64,000 bases of DNA from Paenibacillus sp. YN15 (GTDB lineage Bacteria; Bacillota; Bacilli; Paenibacillales; NBRC-103111). How positions within the stretch are numbered: position 1 is the stretch's first letter; every line of letters starts with the position of its first letter. This document shows, one piece after another, positions 16,359 to 25,215 of the stretch. The DNA lies in the NCBI RefSeq assembly GCF_003285005.1, contig NZ_QMFA01000008.1, positions 62,001 to 126,000 of the forward strand, read 5' to 3'. A program made the translations under genes and the position numbers. A model generated the notes under the pieces. That model ran no database searches. It had not been told where the DNA came from and saw nothing but the letters and a program-made list of their open reading frames with translations.

Positions 16359-16915
16359 TCACATGCGGTATCTGGCCGGCCCTCTAAATACCTCCCTCAT
16401 ATGCCAATTGATAAACCTCCCTTTCGGTGCATAGGCAGGATGAATGGGCGAACGTATCTTTTTACCAGGGTCAAACATTTGTGATGCAAGGAGCAGAGGG
16501 CAATTCCATTCTCCTCCGTATCAGGGCCGCCGGCTTGATGCCATTGTATGTGCACCGCGTCAACGCCTACCAATTGATGTCCAAGTCTGACATTAAAGCC
16601 CCCCTCTATATGCCGTTCCAAAAGCTGCTTGTCTGAAAACTGTCTTTTATCCACCGAATCGCTTAATCTCCAAATCCCGTCAGTCGTCAGCCGGACAAAA
16701 GGCTCCTCCGGATGATAGGACCGTCTAGGCGGACCAAACTCCATCAGCAGCTTTCTTAATTTCTCCCGGACCAGCTCATACGGCAATGTCGTATGGTTTT
16801 GCTGCAACTGGGCAAACCCCAGAAGAATCAACAAGGGCTTATGCGGAGCCCGCTGCCCGTTCTTTTTCCATATGGAAAGCTTAGATAGCTTTTCTTTTAA
16901 CTCGAACGCATCCAT
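16359..16915 (-). pseudogene. Phosphorothioate-sensing-type HNH restriction endonuclease remnant
   Basis: The N-terminal part (APHKPLLILLGFAQL, RSYHPEEPFVRL) is the sulfur-binding-domain type found in ScoMcrA-like enzymes. The HNH part follows: FNVRLGHQLVGVDAVHIQWH, then GGPDTEENGIALCSLHH. Between them the frame jumps from LLERHIEGG straight to FNVRLG, skipping most of the linker and the first zinc cysteines, which points to an in-frame deletion. After HHK the frame is lost near 16480; the plus-one frame continues MFDPGKK... RFINWHMREVFRGPARYRM to TGA 16359. Two lesions make it a dead gene. Confidence 0.72.
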
Positions 16916-16976
16916 AGCTCCTGCCTGCCTCTTCCCAAAAATTGAAGGTTATTTCCATCATACTATATTCCATAAG

Positions 16977-17012
16977 AAAAAACCGCTGAACGGAGTCATC
17001 TCAGTCAGCGGT
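16977..17012 (-). terminator. Terminator of the Dus gene
   Basis: ACCGCTGA / TCAGCGGT stem, T-run on the minus strand. Confidence 0.8.
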
Positions 17013-17034
17013 CCTTCTGTATCCTAATCCTGAT

Positions 17035-17976
17035 TTAAGTCTCTACAAGCTCCAGTTCTCTGAATACACTTGAAACGGCTTCATCATAATCATATAACCG
17101 TTCGGATTTCCTGATTTTCTTCATATATTTGGCAGGGTCAGAAAACACTTGGATCATGTAAAACCACAGTTCTTTCATTTTATACAATACATTCTTATCT
17201 CCAAAAAGTACGCCTTGATACCCTTCATACACTTTATCATGAAAGTCTTTGAGCATTTTTTTATCGATTTTAACGTTATTGGAAATCTCGCTGATTAACC
17301 CGGGATTGGCTAATAATCCTCTGCCGAGCATCAATGTATCTACCGTCGGGAAATCAGCCGAAAACTCCTTGTACTCTCTGATTGTAAAAAGGTCACCATT
17401 GTAGCAAACAGGATTTTTGCTTACCTTCAAGGCATCCCTGAAAATATTCAGATTCGGCGTATTTTTATAAAAATCCTTTTGAATCCGGGGATGAATGATC
17501 AGCTCCTCCATAGGATATTTGTTGAATATTTCAATTAACGCATAAAACTCCTCCGGTTGGTCTTTTCCCAGCCTGGTTTTTATAGAGATTTTGGTTTCCA
17601 CATGAGCAAAAATTTCTTCCAAAAACAGATCAAGCTCTTCTCTTTTCGCAAGAAATCCGGACCCTTTATATTTGGAAACAACCGTTCCCGATGGACATCC
17701 CAGATTTAAATTAATTTCATTATATCCCATCCGCTTTAATTTTTTGGACGTATGAATAAAATCCTTGGCATTATTCGTCAGCAGCTGCGGAATCAAAACC
17801 AGCCCCTGGTTGTGTTCAGGCAAGATATCATTAATGTCCCGAGTTTTAAAGCTTTCGTTTTGCTGTGGGACAATAAAAGGCGAAAAGTATTTATCCACGT
17901 TATTGAAAAAAGCATGATGGGCATTTCTATAAATGTACCCCGTCAACCCCTCCATAGGGGCAAAATAAAATTTCAT
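17035..17976 (-). CDS. tRNA-dihydrouridine synthase family protein
   Basis: FMN enzyme that reduces uridine in tRNA. The 313-residue protein begins FYFAPMEGLTGYIYRNAH, carries the catalytic cysteine in LNLGCPSGTVVSKYKGSG (Cys about 92), the KTRLG and HPR segments that bind FMN phosphate and tRNA, and LMLGRGLLANPGLI. It is shorter and more divergent than DusB, as is common for extra Dus homologues of Firmicutes. Start ATG 17976 follows GAAGGAG. Single-gene transcript. The exact tRNA position modified is not deducible. Confidence 0.88.
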   Translation of the reverse strand: MKFYFAPMEGLTGYIYRNAHHAFFNNVDKYFSPFIVPQQNESFKTRDINDILPEHNQGLVLIPQLLTNNAKDFIHTSKKLKRMGYNEINLNLGCPSGTVVSKYKGSGFLAKREELDLFLEEIFAHVETKISIKTRLGKDQPEEFYALIEIFNKYPMEELIIHPRIQKDFYKNTPNLNIFRDALKVSKNPVCYNGDLFTIREYKEFSADFPTVDTLMLGRGLLANPGLISEISNNVKIDKKMLKDFHDKVYEGYQGVLFGDKNVLYKMKELWFYMIQVFSDPAKYMKKIRKSERLYDYDEAVSSVFRELELVET

Positions 17977-18106
17977 TTAGCTAATAGCTCCTTCATTCAA
18001 GTAGTGCCCATCTTGGTTAGGCTAATAATATAGGGAGCATAAACTTTTTTAACAAGCTCGTCAACTTCCTGTCGTCACACCGCTCCCTCTTCAGCTCCAT
18101 AAATAG

Positions 18107-18137
18107 CAAAAACCTCTGTCCAAATCTGGTCAGAGGT
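18107..18137 (-). terminator. Terminator of the sensor-domain gene
   Basis: ACCTCTG.CCA / TGG.CAGAGGT stem, T-rich on the minus strand. Confidence 0.75.
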
Positions 18138-18189
18138 ACTTGCTTTTCATATGAGCCGAACCGCGGCAGCGCTGACCCAAGGAGCGCTT

Positions 18190-18984
18190 CTAAAGCTCAC
18201 TGTGGGCTGGCTGCATCATGCCTTGAGTGGGATAAGCCTCTTGGTATTCGTAATATTGCGACTGAGCGGGTGCATGTATTGGTGCTTCCATTGGCGCTAC
18301 TGACGGCTGCTGATATAGCTCATCCACATACATGATTCTGCGCTGAATTTGCATGAGTCCATTCACAACGCGCAGCGCGATCCAGAAAAGGATAAGGCCA
18401 ACGCCCACGTACAGCAGATATTGCTGATTATACGTCCAATTGATATGAAAATAACTAAACAAGCTATTCTCTAAAATATCAAGCTGAAGTTCATTCATCA
18501 AAATGATATGCACCGCGGGAAGAGCAATAAATCCGAGTCCCAGTGAAAGGAACGTTACCATAACCACAAAGAATACAATGCCTGTTACAAACCTTAGCAA
18601 TACAAGCAACAGATTTCGGATGAAGAGTGCCCCCTCAAAACCTTTCACCATTCGCTTCAGCCAGTTTTCTCCGGCTTCAGACGGTTGATGATAGGTATGC
18701 GAAGCAGAAGGAGCAGGTAAGCCTAAAATTTGTCTAATCATGCTTTGTTCAAAATGCACAATCCCATTCAACAGCTTGGCTACTCCAAAAAACAGCGGAA
18801 TTCCGATAAATATCGGAGTCAAACAGATGGATAAGACAAGTCCCGTTATCGCTAATGTCAAATAAATAATCCCTAACGGGAGAGACAGCAATAAATAGAG
18901 AATCGTTGCATAGGTTTTTGGATTAAAAAGCGCCCATTTCACCTTGCCCGCCCGCGCCATTGAAGTCGCATCTGTTGCCTTCAT
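18190..18984 (-). CDS. Membrane protein with putative sensor domain (PF13796-like)
   Basis: A 264-residue integral membrane protein. Hydrophobic segments are at about 24-46, 50-72, 125-150, 152-172 and 200-218, ending in a cytoplasmic tail rich in Gln, Pro and Tyr (YYEYQEAYPTQGMM). The arrangement and the PTYATILYLLLSLPLGIIY-like opening fit the sensor domain that in actinomycetes is fused to histidine kinases; here it stands alone. ATG 18984 follows AAAGGGG. Role in envelope sensing is inference. Confidence 0.7.
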   Translation of the reverse strand: MKATDATSMARAGKVKWALFNPKTYATILYLLLSLPLGIIYLTLAITGLVLSICLTPIFIGIPLFFGVAKLLNGIVHFEQSMIRQILGLPAPSASHTYHQPSEAGENWLKRMVKGFEGALFIRNLLLVLLRFVTGIVFFVVMVTFLSLGLGFIALPAVHIILMNELQLDILENSLFSYFHINWTYNQQYLLYVGVGLILFWIALRVVNGLMQIQRRIMYVDELYQQPSVAPMEAPIHAPAQSQYYEYQEAYPTQGMMQPAHSEL

Positions 18985-19097
18985 ACTCAAACACCCCTTT
19001 TGCCCTCATAAGTCACGCTCCATGTGATACATCCATTATATCCGCTATATTTTCCTGACATAACGGTCTTAGGAGGTATCCCAACCTCGACTTTAGG

Positions 19098-19264
19098 CTA
19101 GGGTGTGTGCAAATTCCGAGAGAAGAGCAGGTAATACCCAAATTTTCGTTCCAGTCAAGGCACTTTTGCGAAGGCGTACCAGGGTACGTCTAGTAAAAGT
19201 AACGAAACAAGGGGCGAAAAGACGGTGAAAGATGCCCTCAAGCGGGTTTGCATACACGCCCTAG
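19098..19264. mobile_element. MITE-like element of 167 bp with CTAG ends
   Basis: Imperfect terminal inverted repeats: left CTAGGGTGTGTGCAAA (19098-19113), right TTTGCATACACGCCCTAG (19247-19264). CTAG at both ends may be the 4-bp target duplication. The interior folds into a second imperfect hairpin around 19144-19220 (TTTTCG...CGAAAA with GTAC-AGG-GTAC at the tip). No coding capacity. A non-autonomous transposon remnant is the simplest reading. Confidence 0.5.
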
Positions 19265-19819
19265 GGACAGGCTGGAGCAGGTGAAGTTATTGGCTATATT
19301 TGAATCCATTCAGCAGTTCTTTGGCTTCCGTGTCGGATGGGGGACTGCAATCCCGCTCCAGAAGCGGGCTCTCGGTATGTAAACGAACCGCGGCTGTGTA
19401 GAAGGGGAGTATACCAAACAAGTAGGGTGCTTTTGTCAATATGAGCAAATCTACTGAGTTATTCTTACGTACTCAAGGGTTTAAGCTATTTTTTCAGGTG
19501 CGAAAGTTGAGTTAATTAAAAAAGCACTTTGAATAGCACTTTTTTTAATAAAAAAACAGACTGGTGTATGTATTAATAAATAACTGACGTTTGCTGTGTA
19601 CAGTCTCTATTACCTAATTATCTTGATGGGTATCGGCTCCGAATGGCTCTATCCTCTGGCCCTCCCAGGTAGGTGACAGTTACATATATTGGAATAAAAA
19701 AACAGTAACGGACTTGAAGTAGACAGTTTGTACATCTACGGGAAGAAACCCTAAATTATGAGCAAAAAAGGGGATTGACTTTTTTGGGTTTGTTAGAGGG
19801 TACTTGACATGCGTGTGAT
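19265..19819. other. Intergenic region after the MITE; possible C-terminal gene fragment
   Basis: On the minus strand 19289-19417 an open tail ends ...ERDCSPPSDTEAKELLNGF then a stop (TAA near 19289). It could be the end of a lost gene, but I do not recognise it. A direct repeat of AGCACTTT lies in an AT-rich stretch near 19530-19552. Nothing else supported. Confidence 0.3.
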
Positions 19820-20152
19820 ATGATCAAAAAGGTTATAGAGTTCTCCGCCTCACAGGTTGTTAAATTATCGGTGAGCGTTTATCTTCTTCCTGGCTGTATT
19901 CTTTCTGGTGTTCTTTCGCATATAGTAGGTTCGCTCTTTGACAAATCCGGGCCTATAGTTCTTGTGGATGATATTAGCCGCGGCATCCCTATGAATGTAT
20001 CCAACCCTACAGATCCAGACAACGAAACTTTGGCATTAGTCGCTGGCATGGAAGATGCACTATTCGTCGCAATGTTTTTTGCAATTGGCGGCCTAATTCT
20101 TAGTTCACTAATTAATCTCAAATCTTGTGTAAAATCATTTTTGAATGAGTAG
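19820..20152 (+). CDS. Small membrane protein, unrecognised
   Basis: A 110-residue protein with two hydrophobic segments (about 14-36, VVKLSVSVYLLPGCILSGVL, and about 76-98, ALFVAMFFAIGGLILSSLI) separated by a 40-residue, probably extracellular, acidic loop with DNETLALVAGMED. The ribosome site before ATG 19820 is weak. A hairpin follows the gene. No homologue recognised; it sits next to phage-derived debris and may be of phage origin. Confidence 0.5.
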   Translation: MIKKVIEFSASQVVKLSVSVYLLPGCILSGVLSHIVGSLFDKSGPIVLVDDISRGIPMNVSNPTDPDNETLALVAGMEDALFVAMFFAIGGLILSSLINLKSCVKSFLNE

Positions 20153-20160
20153 TTTTATTG

Positions 20161-20190
20161 AACAAACAGATACCTCTACAGTATCTGTTT
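20161..20190 (+). terminator. Inverted repeat after the small membrane protein gene
   Basis: AACAAACAGATAC / GTATCTGTTT near-perfect 13-bp stem with a CTCTACA loop; no long T-run. Confidence 0.55.
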
Positions 20191-20234
20191 GCTCTTGATT
20201 ATTAATCGGATATGGATTACAAAAGAGGTGCCCA

Positions 20235-20635
20235 ATGCATATGTCTGAAGAAGAGCTTATGGAACTCCTTACTGCAAATCCTCATGTATTCGAGCTCAAG
20301 ATCAAAAACCAGTCAAACCACAGGAACCGTTATTTAAACAACTTCCTATATTTGAAAGTCAAGCAGAAGAACGTTTTTACTATAAGCGAATAGTTCCTTT
20401 GATTATCGCAGGTTTTCTTCATAAGCTGGAGCTGCATAAAACCTTTGAAATCGTAGAGGCTGTAGAACATTGCGGGAAGAGATACCAAAAACGTGTGTTT
20501 ACACCAGACTTCTATATAGAGATGAAAGATGGCTCTGTGGAGGTTGTCGAGATTAAAGGACGCGTTATAAAAAAAATGCAACGCGATTATCCACTTCGCC
20601 GTCAGTCTAATGAGATGGCTATAATTTTTTCATAG
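20235..20635 (+). pseudogene. Phage DUF1064-type endonuclease, frameshifted and truncated
   Basis: Starts MHMSEEELMELLTANPHV after AGAGGTG, then loses frame near 20300. The next frame gives DQKPVKPQEPLFKQLP and continues into the DUF1064 core: RVFTPDFYIEMKDGSVEVVE followed by IKGRVIKKMQRDYPLRR, where D and E-x-K form a PD-(D/E)XK-type site. The C-terminal 20 residues after LRR are foreign and end early. DUF1064 genes are carried by Firmicutes phages, probably for recombination. This is a decayed prophage gene. Confidence 0.65.
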
Positions 20636-20685
20636 CTGTCTCTAGCCATTATTTAGGGAAGATATCAATATTTATTTGGAACTCA

Positions 20686-20904
20686 TTGCTGATGCAGTCG
20701 GTTCGATATTTCTTTGACTTTAGGATCTTGCTTCCTGATTTTTCAAGAAAAATGTGGTCGACCAGTATGCTGGCACGAACTCAAGATAATCGATTGGTGA
20801 GCGGAAAACTTTGGAGATGGTTTGGACAGGATCATTTGGTAGAGGGATTACGAGCAGCTTTGGGAAGGGCCAACTTTTATAATGGAGAGCCCCTGTTGGC
20901 ATAA
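20686..20904 (+). other. Open frame of 72 codons, unrecognised, probably debris
   Basis: Reads ...WSTSMLARTQDNRLVSGKLW and ends GLRAALGRANFYNGEPLLA. The C-terminal part looks protein-like, but there is no ribosome site at the start and no family I can name. Possibly the tail of a decayed phage gene. Confidence 0.25.
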
Positions 20905-21034
20905 TGCTGGAGGGGGTAGTTGTGCGTGGGAAATTGCATAATAATACAATTTCCTATCGCTGGACATAGGCTACCATCGGATGGAGATGACACCAAAGGG
21001 GTAACTGCTTTTATAATCCATTCATTGATAGTCG

Positions 21035-21640
21035 TTACCCCACTCTAGCTCCAAATCCCATAGCGAACAAAATCGTCTGCTCCTTATCCATCCGGAGGCC
21101 TGCTACTTCAAATGTCTTAAAATCCACACCACTTAAGGTGGCTCCTCGAATATCTGCTCCTTGCAGCTTTGCTTTGGACAGAAGGACTAGGGTCAGATCT
21201 GCATCCCGTAGATCGGCTTTGTTCAAATCGGCGCCAGATAGGTCAGCTTCGTAAAATTTCACTCCCCGCAGATCCTGCCGGGCAAGCCTGGCATGGCGTA
21301 AGTTGGTATATGACCAGTCGCCTTGAACGATTGTGATCCCATCAAGATTGGCTCCGGAGAAATCAGAGCCCGTCATTTTGCATTCAACAAATTTCGCGGA
21401 AAATAGGTTTGCACCATTAAAACGGCAATTTTCAAAGGCGGTATCAGTATGGATGGATCCATTTAACATCGAACCCATAAAGTCGCAATCTGAGAATCTG
21501 CAGTGGCTGGAGGTGATTTCTTCGAGTGAGCCGTGAGCAAATGAGCAACGACTAAACTTGCAGTTTATGAGCTCATTGTATCTCAAATCACGTGCACCGA
21601 AGTCCACTCCTTCGTATTGTTGATGACTATGTTGAAACAT
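21035..21640 (-). CDS. Pentapeptide-repeat protein
   Basis: A 201-residue right-handed quadrilateral beta-helix protein made of A(D/N)LXX-type repeats from about residue 25 to 180 (for example ADLSGADLNKADLRDADLTL; earlier coils are richer in C/F as CKFSRCSF). Related to McbG and Qnr-type proteins that mimic DNA and protect gyrase, and to uncharacterised repeats. ATG 21640 has GGAGG six bases upstream and shares one base with the stop of the Hfq-like gene (TGATG), so the two are translationally coupled. Confidence 0.9.
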   Translation of the reverse strand: MFQHSHQQYEGVDFGARDLRYNELINCKFSRCSFAHGSLEEITSSHCRFSDCDFMGSMLNGSIHTDTAFENCRFNGANLFSAKFVECKMTGSDFSGANLDGITIVQGDWSYTNLRHARLARQDLRGVKFYEADLSGADLNKADLRDADLTLVLLSKAKLQGADIRGATLSGVDFKTFEVAGLRMDKEQTILFAMGFGARVG

Positions 21641-21894
21641 CACTTGCCTCCATGGTTGCTTGTTTTTGTTGCTTTTGTTTTTTCCTCTACAATTGTGGAG
21701 ATCGCATGTTTGAATATCATATTCGACCGCCCTGATGACTCACTGATCAGTACGACATATTTATCGAAATGATCAATCACCCCCTTCATCCGTGCCCCAT
21801 TTATAGTAATAATCGTACATACCGAGCGCTCTTTCCGTAAACGGCTAAGCTGATGCTCTTGGAGAAGTATCATTTCTGAGCCTGTATGCTCCAT
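21640..21894 (-). CDS. Hfq-like Sm-fold RNA-binding protein
   Basis: An 84-residue protein with the two Sm motifs of Hfq: RLRKERSVCTIITINGARMKG (Sm1, about 18-38; Hfq has IRKE..VTVFLLNG..L.G) and MIFKHAISTIVEEK (Sm2; Hfq has YKHAIST). The FDKYVVLI strand also fits. The usual QDxFL start is altered to LQEHQLSRL. Perfect ribosome site AAGGAGG. Probably a divergent second Hfq, acting on small RNA or mRNA; the housekeeping hfq normally sits beside miaA, which is not here. First gene of an operon with the pentapeptide protein. Confidence 0.8.
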   Translation of the reverse strand: MEHTGSEMILLQEHQLSRLRKERSVCTIITINGARMKGVIDHFDKYVVLISESSGRSNMIFKHAISTIVEEKTKATKTSNHGGK

Positions 21895-22139
21895 AATTAA
21901 TCCTCCTTAGAAGGGCGAAATGATCTGCGTAATTATTTGAGCCTTCAAGTTGAAGTTTTCGTAGTAAGTTTTCTGATGAAAAATTGTAGCTGTTGCCCAC
22001 AGACTACTACATATACAGCCTGTTATATGCTTGAAATCCGATTGCGCAGGCATCTGCTTCTAGCGTATCAAGGAACTCTTTAAGTAAGTAATCTCTTTTC
22101 TACACCTTAAAGTTTGTCTTCGTACATTATTGACATCAA

Positions 22140-22740
22140 TCAACTTAAATCTTAGCACACGGCTGTCAAGTCCCGTCCATTTCTGGCAGAGTTGTCAAGC
22201 ATTTTTTTTTGCGAAAATGTCTGCATACGACGAGCGAATGAGAATGAGGGCATATTGGATGTTTCTAAAAAGAAAATGGGATTGCTGCTTCCAGAAGCTA
22301 AATATGTCTTATTCGTTTGGGATGCCGCCCATGCGCATTCAGTGAGGGACGGATTTCAAGTAAAGATTTCCGTGGAGGATGCGGGAGGACTTTCATTTCT
22401 GCACTTTCGCAGGTGCCAGAGATAGTCCCCCGCCCAAGATGCAAGATGATGGTCTGAACATGTCTGCTCCAACCTCAGCTAAGATGGCCGAAGCCGAAGT
22501 GATATCGACGCCCGGAATCGTTAGAAGCAGTTCTAAGCCCAAGCGATACGGGTCCAAATGTTGACCGATCTCCGCACCGAAGCGTTCAATGGATTGCTCT
22601 AGGTAGCGGTTGAGAATAAAACAATGATGGGAAGAAAGTTTGCTATACAGCGTGTCCATGAGCTGAGGGACTTTATTGATTTGGCCATTGACCAGCGACG
22701 CAACGGTATCTCAATCAAGGCGGCCAATCTACATGAATTG
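22140..22740 (-). mobile_element. Decayed IS110-family transposase
   Basis: Minus-strand pieces in changing frames match a DEDD transposase C-terminal half: LVNGQINKVPQLMDTLYSKL, RYLEQSIERFGAEIGQHLDP, LLTIPGVDITSASAILAEVG, then HLASWAG in another frame near 22420, and PSLTECAWAASQTNKTYLAS near 22345-22280. These are the Transposase_20 signatures in order. At least three frameshifts and a stop; N-terminal catalytic half missing. No intact ends seen. Confidence 0.78.
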
Positions 22741-22783
22741 TTGAAGGAAAGCCTGCTCTGTCATAAAAAACATAAAAAATCAA

Positions 22784-22826
22784 TTTACAAATTTAATAAT
22801 TATACATATAATAAGTTCACTTATTA
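22784..22826 (+). promoter_or_regulatory. Promoter with MarR-type operator
   Basis: TTTACA (22784-22789), 17 bp, TATAAT (22807-22812). The palindrome TAATAAGTTCACTTATTA (22809-22826; 8-2-8, perfect) overlaps the -10 box, as expected for autoregulation by the MarR protein encoded 22 bp downstream. Confidence 0.72.
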
Positions 22827-22848
22827 TTTCAGTGAAGGAAGATGCCTG

Positions 22849-23301
22849 ATGACAAAATATATTCAAATGGAATCGCTCGGATACTGGTTACATCAAACCT
22901 CTGCGCTTCATCGAAGAGCTTTTGCTATCGAAACCAAAAAGTTTGGGCTAACAACTGAACAGTACGGATTGCTTTTCCAACTACATAATCGTGAGAAAGT
23001 GAGCCAGAAAAAATTGGCAAACCTTATACACAAGGATCAAGCGACCACCGGGAAGATTGTTGAAAAGCTTGAAGCCAAAGGACTTTTGAAACGTCTGACA
23101 GATCCTTCTGATCGCCGTGCTTTTCAGTTATATATTTCCGATAATTGCGGAGAAGTGCTCAATAAACTTAAGCCTCTGGCGGAAGCGCTCAATGCGAAAG
23201 CGTGGGAGGGGATTTCTACTGAAGAAATTAAGATGTTTGAGAGCATAATGCTTCGACTGCAAAATAATTTAAATAATATTAATGTAAATGAGGATGAATA
23301 A
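22849..23301 (+). CDS. MarR family transcriptional regulator
   Basis: A 150-residue winged-helix repressor. The core reads VSQKKLANLIHKDQATTGKI (recognition helices, about 58-77) and LLKRLTDPSDRRAFQLYIS (wing with DxRxxxLxxT-like pattern). Start ATG 22849 is preceded by GAAGGAAG. Next gene overlaps its end, so it controls an operon with an exporter permease; the likely operator is the palindrome 22809-22826. MarR proteins typically release DNA on binding a toxic small molecule that the transporter exports. Confidence 0.92.
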   Translation: MTKYIQMESLGYWLHQTSALHRRAFAIETKKFGLTTEQYGLLFQLHNREKVSQKKLANLIHKDQATTGKIVEKLEAKGLLKRLTDPSDRRAFQLYISDNCGEVLNKLKPLAEALNAKAWEGISTEEIKMFESIMLRLQNNLNNINVNEDE

Positions 23302-23302
23302 A

Positions 23303-24385
23303 ATGAAGGTAATAGTCGAATTTTTGAAGACAAAACCAGCTAAACTAGGAATTACATTTTCAATTTTTTTCCCTTTTATTTTTTTACTGATCTGGATGAC
23401 AGGCTACAATGGTGCGACTGAACGTATTGACCAACTTCATGTTGGGCTTGTTGTTGAGAATACAGAAGAAAGCAGGGATGTTTTAGAATTTCTGACAACT
23501 GAGGCTCCCTTTCAAACAATTTTAGCATCTTCGAAAGAAGAGGCGCTGGTAGATATGGATAGTGGAAACACTGATATGGTTATAGTTATTCCAGCCAACC
23601 TGCAAACCACATTAGTTGATGGTGCGAAGAGTCTTACCTATTACTTGAATGATCGTAATTCAGAAATTGTTAAATCCATAATGGAGGGATTTTCTAAAAA
23701 ATTGACGGACCAATTAAACATCGCTTTTGTTCCTGGGGCAAAACAACTCCCTATTCAATCGGAAATTATCAATGTGAACAAGATTTCGAATTTTGCCATC
23801 TCCATGCTGCCAATGATACTTGGTTTTATACCCTTCATTGCATTGATGACGATGAATATTCAATTTAATATTGCTTCAATGATTGTGAAACGTCAGTTTG
23901 GTAAATGGGAATTATTTTTCGGACGCCAATTAGTGCTTGCCTCCATTGCCATTATCGTCCCGCTTCTGTTATCGGCAGCAATAAAAATGTTCTTGCCTGT
24001 TGCGGCCTCCTTCTGGCAGCTCTGGAGCTTTGAAGTACTTGTCTTCATCGCGAGCATTTGTTTTACTCAACTGGCATTTGAATTGCTAGGAAACTATGGG
24101 CCGTTACTCAACGCTTTTTCTGTTCCATTCCAACTCATGACAGCGGGGAATATTATTGCTGTTTCGATGCTCACCCCATTTTATCGCGATCTAGGATCTT
24201 TCCTCCCGGCACCCAATGGGATACAGGGGGCCATGCACCTTGTCTATGGAGGTGGAGACGTAATGAGTTATGCTGTTAATTTAATTATGATTTCAATTGT
24301 AACGTGGGGGCTTACTGTGTTACGGATTGCTTGGCCCAGCAAGGCGACAATAATTCAAAAAAATCTTGGACAAAGAGCAGCTTAA
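23303..24385 (+). CDS. ABC-2/YhgE-type exporter permease
   Basis: A 360-residue membrane protein: one N-terminal helix (about 12-30, LGITFSIFFPFIFLLIWM), a large extracytoplasmic domain (about 40-155, with an LHVGLVVENTEES start), then five or six helices (about 160-345) typical of ABC-2 permeases. No ATPase is encoded nearby. Starts are ambiguous (23288, 23294, 23303); GAGGA favours ATG 23303, two bases after the marR stop. Probably exports a drug or lipid-like compound under MarR control. Confidence 0.8.
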   Translation: MKVIVEFLKTKPAKLGITFSIFFPFIFLLIWMTGYNGATERIDQLHVGLVVENTEESRDVLEFLTTEAPFQTILASSKEEALVDMDSGNTDMVIVIPANLQTTLVDGAKSLTYYLNDRNSEIVKSIMEGFSKKLTDQLNIAFVPGAKQLPIQSEIINVNKISNFAISMLPMILGFIPFIALMTMNIQFNIASMIVKRQFGKWELFFGRQLVLASIAIIVPLLLSAAIKMFLPVAASFWQLWSFEVLVFIASICFTQLAFELLGNYGPLLNAFSVPFQLMTAGNIIAVSMLTPFYRDLGSFLPAPNGIQGAMHLVYGGGDVMSYAVNLIMISIVTWGLTVLRIAWPSKATIIQKNLGQRAA

Positions 24386-24725
24386 CTCTAGGCTTTTTAC
24401 TCAAAAGCGCGTCATGCCCCGATCTTGACATATAGGCCGAGCCGGAGACTCACCTCTGTCCGCAGAACCTCCCACATAATTGATAGCCGCGGCACATAAA
24501 GTCTATCATCTTGCTGGTCTTCAGCATGTAGTCGTGATTTGCCGCCGCCTCATATCCTGGTTTAGCTGAGGGAGATCGGCATGATCCGATTGAGGATGAG
24601 CTGCGTGACGGCCACGTACATACGTGTAGCAAGTGGGAGATCAGGCATGTACAATCTTATCAAGAAAGAGGATTACACGAAGCTTTTTCATTACTTCACA
24701 CGGAAGCCATTTTCTGTAATTCTAG
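24386..24725. other. Gap after the exporter gene; nothing recognised
   Basis: About 340 bp. Minus-strand open stretches (for instance ...LATRMYVAVTQLILNR) look like eroded coding DNA, but no family is identifiable and no frame is long. No RNA gene seen. Confidence 0.3.
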
Positions 24726-24765
24726 TAAAAAGACACATATCTCTGTTATTAGAGAATGTGTCTTT
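24726..24765 (+). terminator. Terminator, probably bidirectional
   Basis: AAAAAGACACATATCTCT / AGAGAATGTGTCTTTT stem with a GTTATT loop and T-run. Confidence 0.8.
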
Positions 24766-24783
24766 TCTTGGTCCTGTCCGATA

Positions 24784-24812
24784 TTTTCGGACAGGGAAGT
24801 GGAGCCGAGGGG
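24784..24812. repeat. tmRNA 3'-end-derived direct repeat, left copy
   Basis: 29 bp almost identical (28 matches) to 27449-27477. It contains GTGGAGCCGAGGGG, the complement of the acceptor stem of tmRNA (CCCCTCGGCTCCA). The pair flanks the azlD-azlC-mocR block and looks like attachment-site remnants of an ssrA-targeting element. Confidence 0.55.
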
Positions 24813-24879
24813 CATCGGTACCCAGAAAGTACGGAATTATAAATTTAATCTTACATGTACGTGTATCGCGGGTTGTAAT

Positions 24880-25215
24880 TCATCCAAACACCAGTTGGAG
24901 CAGCATCATGTACAACATAGTGCCGCCAGCAATACTCAACAGCATATTCCGGCACCAGATGTGAAGCAAGACAACCGTCAAAACAGACAATAGCTCGGGC
25001 ACTCCGTGATGGGAAGATAACAAACTGACATCCTTCATGCTATAGATAACCAAGAGTCCGAGAGCTGCAGAGGGCAGTACCTTTCCAAGATATTGCACAA
25101 ATGCGGGAGCAAGCCGGTTTGCAGGAAAAAGTACAAATGGCAGAAAACGCGTGATCATGGTTCCGAGGACCACCATTCCAATGGTCAGGCATCTCTCCAA
25201 TACCGTCATTTCCAT
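24880..25215 (-). CDS. azlD: AzlD family branched-chain amino acid exporter subunit
   Basis: A 111-residue protein with four hydrophobic segments, starting [20 protein letters not shown] and containing [20 protein letters not shown], the AzlD signature region. Partner of AzlC in a two-component permease that exports branched-chain amino acids or analogues. It overlaps the azlC stop by 10 bp. The first plus-strand copy of the tmRNA-like repeat lies just past its 3' end. Confidence 0.85.
   Translation of the reverse strand: MEMTVLERCLTIGMVVLGTMITRFLPFVLFPANRLAPAFVQYLGKVLPSAALGLLVIYSMKDVSLLSSHHGVPELLSVLTVVLLHIWCRNMLLSIAGGTMLYMMLLQLVFG

Noticed and set aside
19144-19220. Large imperfect hairpin considered as a riboswitch
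   Set aside because: It lies inside terminal inverted repeats and not ahead of a fitting gene; a MITE explains it better.
24450-24632. 60-codon minus frame after the exporter gene
   Set aside because: No ribosome site and no family; only eroded coding DNA is plausible.
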